Shown in pieces: positions 12,365-23,607 of a stretch of DNA of 64,000 nt (its first letter is position 1; every line of letters begins with the position of its first letter). The translations under genes and the position numbers were made by a program. Where the stretch lies: assembly GCA_014607495.2 (NCBI GenBank), contig CP053172.1:5532888-5596887 (forward strand), read 5' to 3'. This stretch comes from Carposina sasakii. Its lineage: Eukaryota; Arthropoda; Insecta; Lepidoptera; Carposinidae. A model generated the notes under the pieces. The model searched no databases, was not told the origin of the DNA, and saw only the letters and a program-made list of their open reading frames with translations.

Positions 12365-12640
12365 CATGTTAGTTCTATCTACCGAACCAACTAACTAACA
12401 ACTAAAACCAATGTATTGCAAATCATTTTTGTACCCTCAATCAACATAAAAAAATAAATGTTAATACCTACATATTAGTTTAGAAATGTAAAATTATTAT
12501 AGATAAATAATTATTAAAAATATACATTAGTTATTAATTGTTAAATTATTAGAAGAAAAATAAATTTATAATAATATTAAATATATATAAAAAAAGACCA
12601 TATCAAGGCTGTACGACAAAGTCATTACCTTTGTCCGATC

Positions 12641-13618
12641 CTATTGACTTTGACATTGACAGATTGCAGCCAAAACTGGGCTAGTGTTTACAAAATCTAT
12701 TTGATTATTTACCAAATTAATACCTGAAAATTTTGCTTTCATAATTTCCAGTTTTTCTAAAATAGACAGACGGATGCCTTTATCTGCAACATGTAGAACT
12801 CTTAACTCATTATTATCTGCCAGGGAGTGGCCCGCCTGGAGTAAATGTTCGGCAAAGTTGGATTTATTAGGATTACCATTTCTAAAAGCTGATATATGTT
12901 CCTTGTATCGAACATTAAAACTGCGACCAGTTTGTCCAATGTAACAAGCATCACATTCATCACACTTCAACTGGTATACACCTGATTTCTTTTTAAGTTC
13001 CAACTTTTGTTTTGTGTTAATTAACTTTTGTAATGAATTATAAGTCCTAAACGCCACAAATATGTCTTCTTTTTTTAATAATTTAGATAATTTTTCTGAA
13101 AAACCTCCATAATATGTCAAACTACCAGTGTATGGTTTTTGAATCTGATCAACTTTAGGGTATAACATTTGTTTAACCAAAATGTTTTCCTTTTTATTGA
13201 CCAGATTATAAATTAATTGAGGACTGTACCCATTAGATCTGGCAATTTGAACAATGGTATTAAATTCTTTATTATAATTGTAATTGTTAAGCGGTAAAGT
13301 TACCAGTCTATGTATCATAGACTTATAAGCCGCTAATTTATGTTGCCATGGGTGGAAAGAATCAACCGGTATTGTGACATCTGTATGGGTAGGTTTCCGG
13401 TATACAGCAAAATCATGAAATTTATCTAATCTTGATATAGTTAAATCCAAAAAATTTATGCTATTATTAACTTCTTCTTCAATTTTGAATTTAATTTTGG
13501 CATGCTTGGTATTAATTTTGTTGACAAAAACATGAAACTGTCTCACTGAGCCTGTCCAACACAAGATAACATCATCTACATATCTAAAATAATATTTTAT
13601 CTTACTATTGTTAACTAT
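12641..13618 (-). pseudogene. Penelope-like element ORF (copy 3)
   Basis: Same 307-residue reading as copy 1, truncated at the hinge just upstream of YVDD. This and 13631-14608 form the head-to-head pair that is a clean insertion in Gypsy-A. Confidence 0.85.
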
Positions 13619-13630
13619 AAACTTATTTTC

Positions 13631-14608
13631 ATAGTTAACAATAGTAAGATAAAATATTATTTTAGATATGTAGATGATGTTATCTTGTGTTGGACAGGCT
13701 CAGTGAGACAGTTTCATGTTTTTGTCAACAAAATTAATACCAAGCATGCCAAAATTAAATTCAAAATTGAAGAAGAAGTTAATAATAGCATAAATTTTTT
13801 GGATTTAACTATATCAAGATTAGATAAATTTCATGATTTTGCTGTATACCGGAAACCTACCCATACAGATGTCACAATACCGGTTGATTCTTTCCACCCA
13901 TGGCAACATAAATTAGCGGCTTATAAGTCTATGATACATAGACTGGTAACTTTACCGCTTAACAATTACAATTATAATAAAGAATTTAATACCATTGTTC
14001 AAATTGCCAGATCTAATGGGTACAGTCCTCAATTAATTTATAATCTGGTCAATAAAAAGGAAAACATTTTGGTTAAACAAATGTTATACCCTAAAGTTGA
14101 TCAGATTCAAAAACCATACACTGGTAGTTTGACATATTATGGAGGTTTTTCAGAAAAATTATCTAAATTATTAAAAAAAGAAGACATATTTGTGGCGTTT
14201 AGGACTTATAATTCATTACAAAAGTTAATTAACACAAAACAAAAGTTGGAACTTAAAAAGAAATCAGGTGTATACCAGTTGAAGTGTGATGAATGTGATG
14301 CTTGTTACATTGGACAAACTGGTCGCAGTTTTAATGTTCGATACAAGGAACATATATCAGCTTTTAGAAATGGTAATCCTAATAAATCCAACTTTGCCGA
14401 ACATTTACTCCAGGCGGGCCACTCCCTGGCAGATAATAATGAGTTAAGAGTTCTACATGTTGCAGATAAAGGCATCCGTCTGTCTATTTTAGAAAAACTG
14501 GAAATTATGAAAGCAAAATTTTCAGGTATTAATTTGGTAAATAATCAAATAGATTTTGTAAACACTAGCCCAGTTTTGGCTGCAATCTGTCAATGTCAAA
14601 GTCAATAG
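13631..14608 (+). pseudogene. Penelope-like element ORF (copy 4)
   Basis: Same protein as the other three copies, on the plus strand, running away from the hinge at 13619-13630. After the stop comes an AT-rich 3' region, the hammerhead motif at 14885-14953 and the element tail to 15145. Confidence 0.85.
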
Positions 14609-14884
14609 GATCGGACAAAGGTAATGACTTTGTCGTACAGCCTTGATATGGTCTTTTTTTATATATATTTAATATTATTATAAATTTATTTTTCTTCTAA
14701 TAATTTAACAATTAATAACTAATGTATATTTTTAATAATTATTTATCTATAATAATTTTACATTTCTAAACTAATATGTAGGTATTAACATTTATTTTTT
14801 TATGTTGATTGAGGGTACAAAAATGATTTGCAATACATTGGTTTTAGTTGTTAGTTAGTTGGTTCGGTAGATAGAACTAACATG

Positions 14885-14953
14885 GAAAACTAATCCTGAT
14901 GATGCCACGGGTGTTGGCGAAACATATGTCGATTAAAATTTTAATTGGTTTTC
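14885..14953 (+). ncRNA. Hammerhead ribozyme motif, copy 4
   Basis: Same motif in the right half of the composite PLE, upstream of its 3' tail. Confidence 0.62.
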
Positions 14954-15145
14954 GGATTAGCAGCTATGTATTTATGGTTGCATGCTAGGTGCTTGGATCT
15001 GGCTTCTCGTTGCGACTGTAGTGTCTTGTGTTCGTGATCATGAGTAGGCAGATCCGAGGGTCAGCGGAGGGTATAGGGCCCGGTGGTGGGCGATCCCTCA
15101 ATAGAGATTTGAACTTCCGAATAGTGACGCCTGATACAATTCAAT

Positions 15146-16275
15146 ATTATTATGGTAATCGCCGTCAATTTGAATTGCTGAAGTCACTTTTCCTAATGGG
15201 TTAATTTTCAACTGTCCTAGTCCACACAATGATACACAGCTTTCACGGTCGTATTTTGGCGATCCAATGCTCTCGTACACTTCATCTGTTATCAAATTCA
15301 CGTCGCTGCCCGTATCAATTAATCCGGTGGTTGAGAAATCTTTGTTTTCAATAAAATTAACTTTATTTACTGGCTTTAACAATCCTTGTTTGTTTACCTC
15401 CGATCTCACGTCTTGACTGACATTAGTGACATTGACGTCGTCATCTTGGTTGTTATTGACGTTTCTTCGGCTTGTTCCATCTTGGGCAAACTCATAGTGT
15501 CCTCTCTTTCGATGTAAGGTTCGACTTCGGGTCGCCTTTCGGTCATTTCCGTAAACATCATTCTCCTTTGACTGGGTGGAGGATATTGTTCGCCTGCTCG
15601 TTCGTTGTAGTTCGGCTTGTAGTGACGGCCATCTTGAAAATTCGTCGCAGCAGGGTTCACAGGGTTCACATATTTTGCACCATTCTGTTGACTTTGTTTA
15701 CATTCGAGTGACCTATGACCAAATTCGTTGCAACGGAAACATTTAATGCCCTTTTCTCTAAATGGACAATATGCCGACGTATGTTGAGTCTCCCCACAGT
15801 TATAGCACCGTTGTACGAGTTCTGAACCGTCCTCCGATTATATTTCGGCATTTTGTCTTTCACCGTCTCGTATCTTTTAAGTTTTTCTTTCAGGTCGTGG
15901 TACGTGGTTACTCCGTATAACATAATCTTATTGGTTTCGGAGTCTTCTATGCCATCCACAATGTATTTAATGGCGACAGCGGGGTCCACCCGAATATTTC
16001 AGCGTTATCATCAATTTCTTGCGCCCACCTTGCTGATGAGCAGGTTTTGTCGTCACCACTGAACTTGGTCACCAGTTCGTCTACCTGCCGCAAGCTGCTT
16101 TCCTGCTGTTTTGTCGTGTCTTCAGCGTCTTCAAAATCGCCTTGGCGACTAGCACGTCGATCTTTTCCTATGATATAACAATGTCGGCGTTCGTCTTTCC
16201 TTTTTCGTTAATCGTCTTCAATCTTGCTATGTATTGATTTTTATTTTCTACTTAGAGCCGGACGAGCCCCCAAAA
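15146..16275 (-). mobile_element. Gypsy-A fragment: PBS, gag, protease (copy 1 segment)
   Basis: Read leftward: a tRNA-Pro-type primer site (16258-16272), gag pieces (15666-15989 and 15406-15669) and a retropepsin with LIDTGSDVNLIT (15098-15409). Gag contains two zinc-knuckle regions, CYNCGETQHTSAYC and CFRCNEFGHRSLEC, split over frames. About 230 bp of gag present in the 41-kb copy (41506-41748) is deleted here, and the same deletion is in the 44-kb copy, so both descend from one defective element. The protease is cut by the PLE insertion at 15146. Confidence 0.75.
16258..16272 (-). other. Primer binding site (tRNA-Pro type), Gypsy-A
   Basis: Minus strand reads TGGGGGCTCGTCCGG, complementary to the 3' end of tRNA-Pro (including CCA). 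It sits four bases from the LTR terminus TTTCTACA. Confidence 0.7.
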
Positions 16276-16443
16276 TGTAGAAATGAAAGATTTCAATACC
16301 GATTTCCAGGCTGTATTTCTTTAAATAAATTATTTTACAATTTTAGCCACTATACCTATAGTTACGTCTTCCGTCGTTTCGTTCGTTTCGTCTTCCTTTT
16401 TTCTATCTGCCATTTCTATCTTCCGTCTCTCTCTCGCACTCAT
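16276..16443 (+). mobile_element. Gypsy-A LTR fragment, inverted relative to its internal region
   Basis: Starts TGTAGAAATG and matches the plus-oriented LTR at 40998-41219, but the PBS and gag next to it run on the minus strand. The LTR ends are inverted repeats (TGTAGAAAT and ATTTCTACA), which could allow such a join. It lacks the last 50 bp or so of the LTR and is followed by about 60 bp of unplaced sequence. Confidence 0.6.
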
Positions 16444-16578
16444 TACTTCTGTCCCAAAGGTAATGATGTGTCCCACCCAGACCCAACTAAAACTGAGTAC
16501 CTTTACAATTATACAAAAATAAAATATACATATAATTAGATACATTGTTATTTTGTTTATCTTGTTATTTCCCTCTAG

Positions 16579-17995
16579 ATTCACCAGCAGAGGATAATAT
16601 ATATTCCGAAATCACATCAACAGCAGCCATTACAGAAACTTGTTCCAGTACAAATCATTCACAGGAAATAAATGAAGAACAAATTGTTGAAAAGAGTTCC
16701 AAGATGCACGTCGTTGAAGATATAGACACTACCAAGTATAGAAAGAAATATATAAACAAAAAAGAAATACAACAAAAGAATGGTCAACACTTAAACAAGC
16801 CTAATTATAAATGTAATGACTGTGGTTATGAGAATGCAGATATAAACTTGCTAGTCAAACATATAAGATTTCACGATATAAAGAGACAATATATATGTGA
16901 TCACTGTGGTTACCGATTTAAAACAAAACTTTCATTAGAGAGACATATTATTATGATCAACACAGTAGTACACCGTAAGAGTAAACGTCGGAATGTAAAT
17001 GTTTTTAAAACAAACTGTTACAGTTATAAAAGTGGTATAAAAATTCATGAGAAGATACATACAGGTGAAAAACCATTCAAATGTGACTTTTGTGACTATA
17101 GGAGTGCAGTAAAAGGAAATTTAAAAAGACATGAGAGGATACATACAGGTGAAAAACTATTCAAATGTAACTTTTGTGACTATAGGAGTGCACAGAGTGG
17201 AAAAATAAAAAGACATGAGAGGATACATACAGGTGAAAAACCATTCAAATGTAACTTTTGTGACTTTAGAAGTGCACAAAGTGGAAATGTAAAAATACAT
17301 GAGAGGATACATACAGGTGAAAAACCATTCAAATGTAACTTTTGTGATTATAAATGTACACTACGTGATTCATTAAATAAACATGAGAGGATACATACAG
17401 GTGAAAAACCATTCAAATGTAACTTGTGTGACTATAGGTGTACAAGCAGTTCAGATTTAAAAGTACATCAGAGGATACATACAGGTGAAAAACCATTCAA
17501 ATGTAACTTTTGTGATTATAAATGTACAGAACATAATTCATTAAAAAAACATGAGAGGATACATACAGGTGAAAAACCATTCAAATGTAACTTTTGTGAC
17601 TATAGGTGTAGAGCCAGTTCAAATTTAAAAATACATGAGAGGATACATACAGGTGAAAAACCATTCAAATGTAACTTTTGTGATTATAAATGTACAGAAC
17701 ATAATTCATTAAAAAACATGAGAGGATACATACAGGTGAAAAACCATTCAAATGTAACTTTTGCGACTATGGGTGTAAAGGCAGTTCAGATTTAAAAGTA
17801 CATCAGAGGATACATACAGGTGAAAAACCATTCAAATGTAACTTTTGCGACTATAGGTGTAGAGACAGTTCTAATTTAAAAAAACATGAGAGGATACATA
17901 CAGGTGAAAAACCATTCAAATGTAACTTTTGTGATTATAAATGTGCACGACGTGATAGATTAGAAAAGCATGAGAGGATACATACAGATTGTTAG
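16579..17995 (+). pseudogene. C2H2 zinc-finger exon, orphan copy 1, frameshifted
   Basis: The exon begins after a good acceptor (TTTCCCTCTAG, 16568-16578). It encodes an acidic Ser/Thr-rich linker, two divergent fingers (CNDCGY and CDHCGY), one degenerate finger (KTNCYSYKSG, first Cys lost) and then an array of 11 C2H2 fingers of the KCNFCDY type joined by HTGEKPF linkers. A run of six A at about 17713 (seven in the sister fingers) shifts the frame in finger 8; the open reading is 16545-17795, but finger coding resumes to 17989. The stop TAG (17993-17995) lies inside the BEL-A LTR. No ZAD exons are seen upstream. Probable nucleic-acid-binding protein if expressed; otherwise a duplicated exon. 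Confidence 0.75.
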
Positions 17996-18462
17996 GGACA
18001 CCGTGTTGGTTATGGCCTGTTCAATCGTATTTCCTTACCTGGTGGTTTGTTAGACTCCCGCGGCGCCCTGCCGTCCCTTGTGTAGTATCCAGCTATGTGT
18101 AGGGACAAAGGTGTAGTAATAAATATATATATAGATATCTTATGTGTATAGTCACCCCACGGTAAACTCCTTCTCGATCTCCGTTTGATCACCTCACTGC
18201 AATTCCGAGTGCACTTCAGTCAATCCAAGATAGAATACCACGTTCGATATCACGCCGTAAAGGTCCAGTAAGAGAGCTCCGAACTCAATCCAACTATTGG
18301 CTAGCAAAAACCGACACTTGCTCCGCGATCGCCACCACGTGTATTTTCGCAGGCTATTCCGACGTGCGTTCTGCGCAACGTTTCTCAAGCGACTGGCCGG
18401 GGTTTTCACACGATGCCTGCATGCCCCTCGCGCCCCTGGACCGCCCCGCGGCGGCCAGAACA
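17990..18462 (-). mobile_element. BEL-A LTR (copy 1)
   Basis: A 473-bp LTR starting TGTTCTGGCC and ending CCCTAACA on the minus strand. It lies directly downstream of the integrase end and abuts the zinc-finger exon. It includes a short TA-rich tract near 18124. The same LTR occurs at 23602-24074 and 46582-47060. Confidence 0.75.
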
Positions 18463-18499
18463 ACCCCCCGTCCCCCAAAACCGGGACTCGGTTTTGGAG

Positions 18500-19244
18500 T
18501 TAATCCACTAGCAGTCGAGATAGAGTCGCGACTGCCCTCCGTAATACTGAGTTTCCCAGTGAAACTTCAGCGTACCGTGGGACCCCGTCAGAGCCAGGGT
18601 AGAGTTTGACAATACGTCCTTTGCGCCACAGCAAAGGAGGCAAGTTGGCGTCCTTAATTAAGACCAGATCCCCCGCCCGTGGATGTACTGATTTATCCGT
18701 CCATTTAACCCGTTGTTGCAGAATATGCAAATATTCTAAAGTAAACCATTTATTAAAGTGTTGAGTAATCTGCTGCAACATCTCAAACCGTGTGAGTCGA
18801 TGAAGGCGTACCTCATCGTAAGAGTACTCAGGGAGAGCCGCCAGAGGCTGTCCTATCAAGAAATGACCCGGTGTCAAGGCTTCTAAGTCGTTAGGATCCG
18901 AAGAGAGCGGACACAAAGGGCGTGAATTAAGAGTAGCCTCTACTCTACAAAATACCGTAGTAAGCTCTTCATAGGTTAAGATCGTGTCGCCGATGACACG
19001 CCTTAAATGCGTCTTAGCACATTTCACCGCTGCCTCAACGATGCCTCCCCAGTGAGGACACGCAGGAGGACTAAATTTCCAAGTTATGCCACGAATGGCT
19101 AGAGCGTGGCTAATATTCGAATTAGCGCTCGTGAGAAACTTGTGTACTTCCGTTAAGTACCTATCCGCGCCTTGAAAATTTGTGCCGTTATCCGAACGTA
19201 TTAAACTAGGCAAACCGCGCCGTGACACAAATAGCCTAGGTAAC
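18500..19244 (-). pseudogene. BEL-A pol 3' fragment: integrase C-terminal half (copy 1)
   Basis: Reading on the minus strand (open to 19300, but BEL sequence ends near 19244 where copy 3 diverges). Contains SDNGTNF (second catalytic Asp) and GGIVEAAVK (catalytic Glu) of a BEL/Pao integrase, then TPGHFLIG and a basic C-terminus ending RLLVD. The first catalytic Asp, RT, RNase H and gag are missing, so this is a 5'-truncated element. Confidence 0.8.
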
Positions 19245-19399
19245 GTAGTCTGTTGTGTTGATGGACGCGCGCGGCTGGCAACGCCACACACACACGGCAA
19301 AATACAATACGGTGTAGTAGGCAGCGGTAATGCAATTTCCTATTCTTGGTTTTACTATTTAGTGTGGGTCAGTTTTCTTAATTACATTTATTTGTTTGG
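19245..19399. other. Junction sequence, nothing recognised
   Basis: Sequence between the truncated BEL-A and the foldback repeat. It starts with a GC-rich stretch and has no coding signal that I recognise. Confidence 0.4.
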
Positions 19400-20637
19400 C
19401 TGGCACCGACTCCAAAAAATAAGTTATAATTATAAATATTTAAATAGTTAAAGATGACTTTGTTAAAGTATTAGGTATTAAGTTGTAAATATTTAAATAA
19501 TTTAAGATACTTAATATGTATTAAGTAGATAAATTAGTTACGTTATTTATCACTTTTTAGTTAAAGTTTGAAGTCGGTTAATTTTTTTTTTAAGTCAGTT
19601 TATTTCTGGATTTTTAGTTGTGTTAATGCGTTGTGGACTTAAATAGATGCTAGTTTATACATGGTGATTTTTGGTCGTCAACGTTCCCGAAAACTACGTG
19701 ATCTCCTCATCATCACGATAATTTTTCTCCTTGGAAGCACACCTGGGAAGAGTCTGGTTTCCAAATATTAGGGTCCAAAGTTGAGTAAATACACTGCGTT
19801 TTTCTGCATGAATGCACATAGACGCGTGTAGCAAGATTTTTCACGAGAAATAATTAATATCTGTCTATGAAAAAACTAGCATAAACACTAAACACTATAA
19901 ATTTCGCCTGATCAAGTAATTAAATAAAAAAAATCTCAGCATTTTTTTTGGCATTAACTTACTTTATTTGATGTATAGATTACGTACCCTTCGTTAATGG
20001 TGCCCACAAAAAAACACCCTGTATCCATCGACCAATTGCAGTACTGTCCCCTAACTCCTAACCTTTAAGGAGTTCTGTAGCTTCATCATCAGCAGCATCA
20101 GATGTTGATTCAAGTATACCTCACAAGCAACAAGTTAGCCCTACATACCACTAAATAGTTTCCATCGACCAATTGCAGTACTGTCCCCTAACTCCTAACC
20201 GTTAAGGAGTTCTGTAGCTTCATCATCAGCACAGCAGCATCAGATGTTGATTCAAGTAACACGTTAGCCCTACATACTACTAAATAGTTTCCATTGACCA
20301 TTTTTTTTTTTAAATTTAAATTCCTTGATCGTGCGAAATTTATAGTGTCTAGTGTTTATATTAGTTTTTTTATAGACAGATATTAATTATTTTTCGTGAA
20401 AAAATCCTGTTACGCGCGTCTATGTGCATTTATGCAGAAAAATGCAGTCTATTTACTCAACTTTGGACCCTAATATTTTGGAAACCAGACACTTCCCAGG
20501 TATGCTTCCATGGAGAAAAATGATCATGATGATGAGGAGATTCCGTAGTTTTCGGGAACGTTGACGACCAAAAATCACCCTGTATTATACATACAGACGA
20601 ATTGAGAACCTCCTCCTTTTTTTGAAGTCGGTTAAAA
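19400..20637. repeat. Foldback repeat with tandem core
   Basis: Bounded by inverted ACCGACT(T/C)CAAAAAA boxes, part of a repeat I recognise as common in insect genomes. Long imperfect inverted arms lie at about 19656-19920 and 20327-20592 (both contain the TCAACGTTCCCGAAAACTAC sequence in opposite orientation). The core (20027-20297) is two tandem copies of about 135 bp starting CATCGACCAATTGCAGTACT. No transposase is present, so this is a non-autonomous foldback element or two opposed copies of one repeat. Confidence 0.6.
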
Positions 20638-22439
20638 AGATTCTATTTCACAATGCATTTGCAGCTTAAAGTTGACAATGACAGCATTCAAGTTGCCAGT
20701 GTTAGCTATTAAGAAGGGGTACCAAAAGCGACCACCTATATTTTCCTGTATTTGATTTCATCCTTAACCTGTGTATATTTTCTAGGTGTTTCAAAAGATC
20801 ATTGAGGGCTGTGTTTATGCATTTTTGTAACTAAATTATTCCTTGAATTTTTATATAATATTTTTTAAGCTCCACCAGCTTGTGACCGGACTATGTTCTT
20901 AAGGAACTTGAATCCTAAAGCAATTAGGTCCATGTTCGTCTAATGGTGTGTCATTATTTATAAATACTGTGTTATCCTTCGATGTTTTGTGCAGACCTAC
21001 ATTATTGTAAAACTGTAAATGCAGTCCAACTAGAAAACAACTATAGTCTTAATATAGATGCAATAGGGTAGCCAGGCAGACTAGCAAAAGTTACTATATG
21101 ATGAATTTAGTTTCCATAGAATTTGGACTAGACTTCTAGTATGCCAGAAAGTTGATCTGCGAAATGTAATCGTACCAAAATATTATTGTTGCTGCATATA
21201 AGAGATTAAACTCACTTAACGTTTTTCTGGTATATGAAAATGGCTGTATATGCCAAGCATGCTGGAACATAGCGACAAACCCATTGCTTGAAGAAAACAG
21301 ACCAGATGAGTCACCTGTGGGACACCGTCGAGTATGCACTCTCTGTGGACGTTCTGTTCTCTGAAGAGTACGTTATCTATCACCCACTAAGAGCTAGTTC
21401 AGTGCAAGAACGCAGAATATATAATGTTATAAGGGAATGGATCTTATTACCATGTATGATATAAAACTACTTACAATTCTAATATTATCTTTTCTTTTAT
21501 TTCTGTCTCCTACAAACCCAATCTAATAGGAGTAAGTAAGCATAGTGCTTCTAATCCGGATTTCCATTTGCCGGAGAGATGAAACACAAATCACAAAAAA
21601 AAACACAAAACATGGTGTTTGCTGAGAGACAGAACCTAGAAGCACTACACCTACATTGCACTTTTTTTATGAGTTGTAGGTACCTACAGTCAACTGCATA
21701 TCAATAGTAACACTTTGTTGTGGATGTTGATTTATGGTCCCTATACAACGGCCATACAAGACACTTATATGCTAGTTTCTATTTTAAGCGATTACGCATA
21801 GCACCGCACGCTTAGTTTATGCTGTAAGTGTAGTATAACGCGTTATTTGCATAAGTTTAGTATACTGATGTATATACTAGGTCGTCTGGCCTGGCGCTGG
21901 GACACATGAGCGTCGTCTGGCCGGCGTATAACTGGCGCTGGGACACATAAGCGGCAGTGGGGAACGGCTAATCTGTATAGTAAAAAATAGTAGCACCACG
22001 TGCTCATGTCGACCTTCCCATAAATAGGTTTACAAGAAATAACACTTCAAACATAACCTATAAAACATTTGTGGATCGTTTTACCAACTTGGCCATTGAA
22101 TGAAACCCACAAAAATTAACTAATTATGTGCAAATTTCCAGTCCTGTACAATCAGGCCCCAAATTGTATGGAAACCGGGGGGTGTCCTTTCATGAGTAAA
22201 TCACAGTTATTGTTAAAAAAACTTGTCTTTGCTAAACAATATTATGTATTATAATTTATTTTCATGAACAGATAATTTTATGTTTTTACCAATTAACAAG
22301 GTAATATGCCATAAGCTGGCATCCTTATGCACCGATACAATGACAACTTCTGTGACGTCACTCTTGTATTCTACTTTTAAAATCAAAAAAGTTGGACCGT
22401 TTTTCTTGCACTCGGTCTATAGATTACTTAGTCTAAGCC
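20638..22439. other. Gene-free stretch with a short tandem repeat
   Basis: No supported ORF, transposon end or RNA gene. Two copies of a unit containing GTCGTCTGGCC and TGGCGCTGGGACACAT lie at about 21881-21953. The last 40 bases before 22440 are probably intron sequence from before Gypsy-A arrived, because the zinc-finger segment homology starts at about 22440. Confidence 0.4.
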
Positions 22440-22516
22440 TTTACAATTATACAAAAATAAAATATACATATAATTAGATACATTGTTATTTAGTTTATCT
22501 TGTTATTTCCCTCTAG

Positions 22517-23607
22517 ATTCACCAGCAGAGGATAATATATATTCCGGAATCACATCAACAGCAGCCATTACAGAAACTTGTTCCAGTACAAATCATTCAC
22601 AGGAAATAAATGAAGAACAAATTTTTGAAGAGAGTTCCAAGAAGCACGTCAAAGACGAAGATATAGACACAGGTACTACCAAATATAGAAAGAGATATAT
22701 AAACAAAAAAGAAATAAAACAAAAGAATGGTCAACACTTAAACAAGCCTAATTATAAATGTAATGACTGTGGTTATGAGAATGCAGATATAAACTTGCTA
22801 GTCAAACATATAAGATTTCACGATATAAAGAGACAATATATATGTGATCACTGTGGTTACCGATTTAAAACAAAACTTTCATTAGAGAGACATATTATTA
22901 TGATCAACACAGTAGTACATCGTAAGAGTAAACGTCGGAATGTAAATGTTATTAAAACAAACTGTTACAGTTATAAAAGTGGTATAAAAATTCATGAGAA
23001 GATACATACAGGTGAAAAACCATTCAAATGTGACTTTTGTGACTATAGGAGTGCAGTAAAAGGTAACATAAAAAAACATGAGAGGATACATACAGGTGAA
23101 AAACTATTCAAATGTAAGTTTTGTGACTATAGGTGTGCAATTAGTGAAAAAATAAAAAGACATGAGAGGATACATACAGGTGAAAAGCCATTCAAATGTA
23201 ACTTTTGTGACTATAGAAGTGCACGAAGTGGATATGTAAAAATACATGAGAGGATACATACAGGTGAAAAACCATTCAAATGTAACTTTTGTGACTATGG
23301 GTGTAAAGGCAGTTCAGATTTAAAAGTACATCAGAGGATACATACAGGTGAAAAACCATTCAAATGTAACTTTTGTGACTATGGGTGTAAAGGCAGTTCA
23401 GATTTAAAAGTACATCAGAGGATACATACAGGTGAAAAACCATTCAAATGTAACTTTTGCGACTATAGGTGTAGAGACAGTTCTAATTTAAAAAAACATG
23501 AGAGGATACATACAGGTGAAAAACCATTCAAATGTAACTTTTGTGATTATAAATGTGCACGACGTGATAGATTAGAAAAGCATGAGAGGATACATACAGA
23601 TTGTTAG
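22517..23607 (+). CDS. C2H2 zinc-finger exon, orphan copy 3
   Basis: The acceptor (CCCTCTAG, 22509-22516) and linker match the 45-kb gene. Two divergent N-terminal fingers and one degenerate finger precede seven intact C2H2 fingers; two consecutive fingers (GCKGSSDLKVH) are identical, indicating a recent unit duplication. The linker carries small indels against the other copies. The reading is open to TAG at 23605-23607, which lies in the BEL-A LTR, giving a C-terminus of HTDC. No ATG or ZAD exon lies upstream, so the exon is probably orphaned unless distant exons are used. Confidence 0.7.

Larger units (their letters stand above)
1..15107. repeat. Alternating inverted-repeat array (arms about 4.4 kb)
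   Basis: Arms are 315-4702, 4715-9104 (mirror), 9225-13618 and 13631-15107 (partial mirror); 1-194 is the tail of a further mirror arm. For the first pair x maps to about 9417-x and predicted proteins are identical in mirror position; for the second pair the sum is 27249. The 12-nt spacer AAACTTATTTTC is the same at both tight hinges. The wide hinges hold a 120-nt loop that is reverse-complemented between 195-314 and 9105-9224. Arms 1 and 2 appear to differ only in A-run lengths, whereas arm 3 carries a few base changes, for example at about 9467 and 9810. It may be a real recent inverted amplification or an artefact of palindromic long reads. Confidence 0.9.
12144..15145. mobile_element. Composite PLE: two 5'-truncated copies head to head
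   Basis: The 3002-bp insert is flanked by a perfect 12-bp duplication ATTATTATGGTA (12132-12143 and 15146-15157). The uninterrupted sequence is present once in the other Gypsy-A copy near 43553. The two halves are inverted copies joined by a 12-nt spacer. The right half has a unique tail of about 39 nt (15107-15145) that is missing on the left. Inverted, 5'-truncated pairs are a known outcome of PLE integration. The matching structure at 3228-6189 lacks the second Gypsy-A flank, so it looks like a derivative of this locus. Confidence 0.8.

Noticed and set aside
16234..16539. Plus-strand frame through the Gypsy-A LTR, repeated at 44657
   Set aside because: It reads PBS, LTR and intron sequence, with no conserved protein features.
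18194..18609. Several overlapping frames on both strands in the GC-rich stretch, repeated at 23806 and 46792
   Set aside because: They fall inside the BEL-A LTR and integrase end; GC-rich LTR sequence opens all frames.
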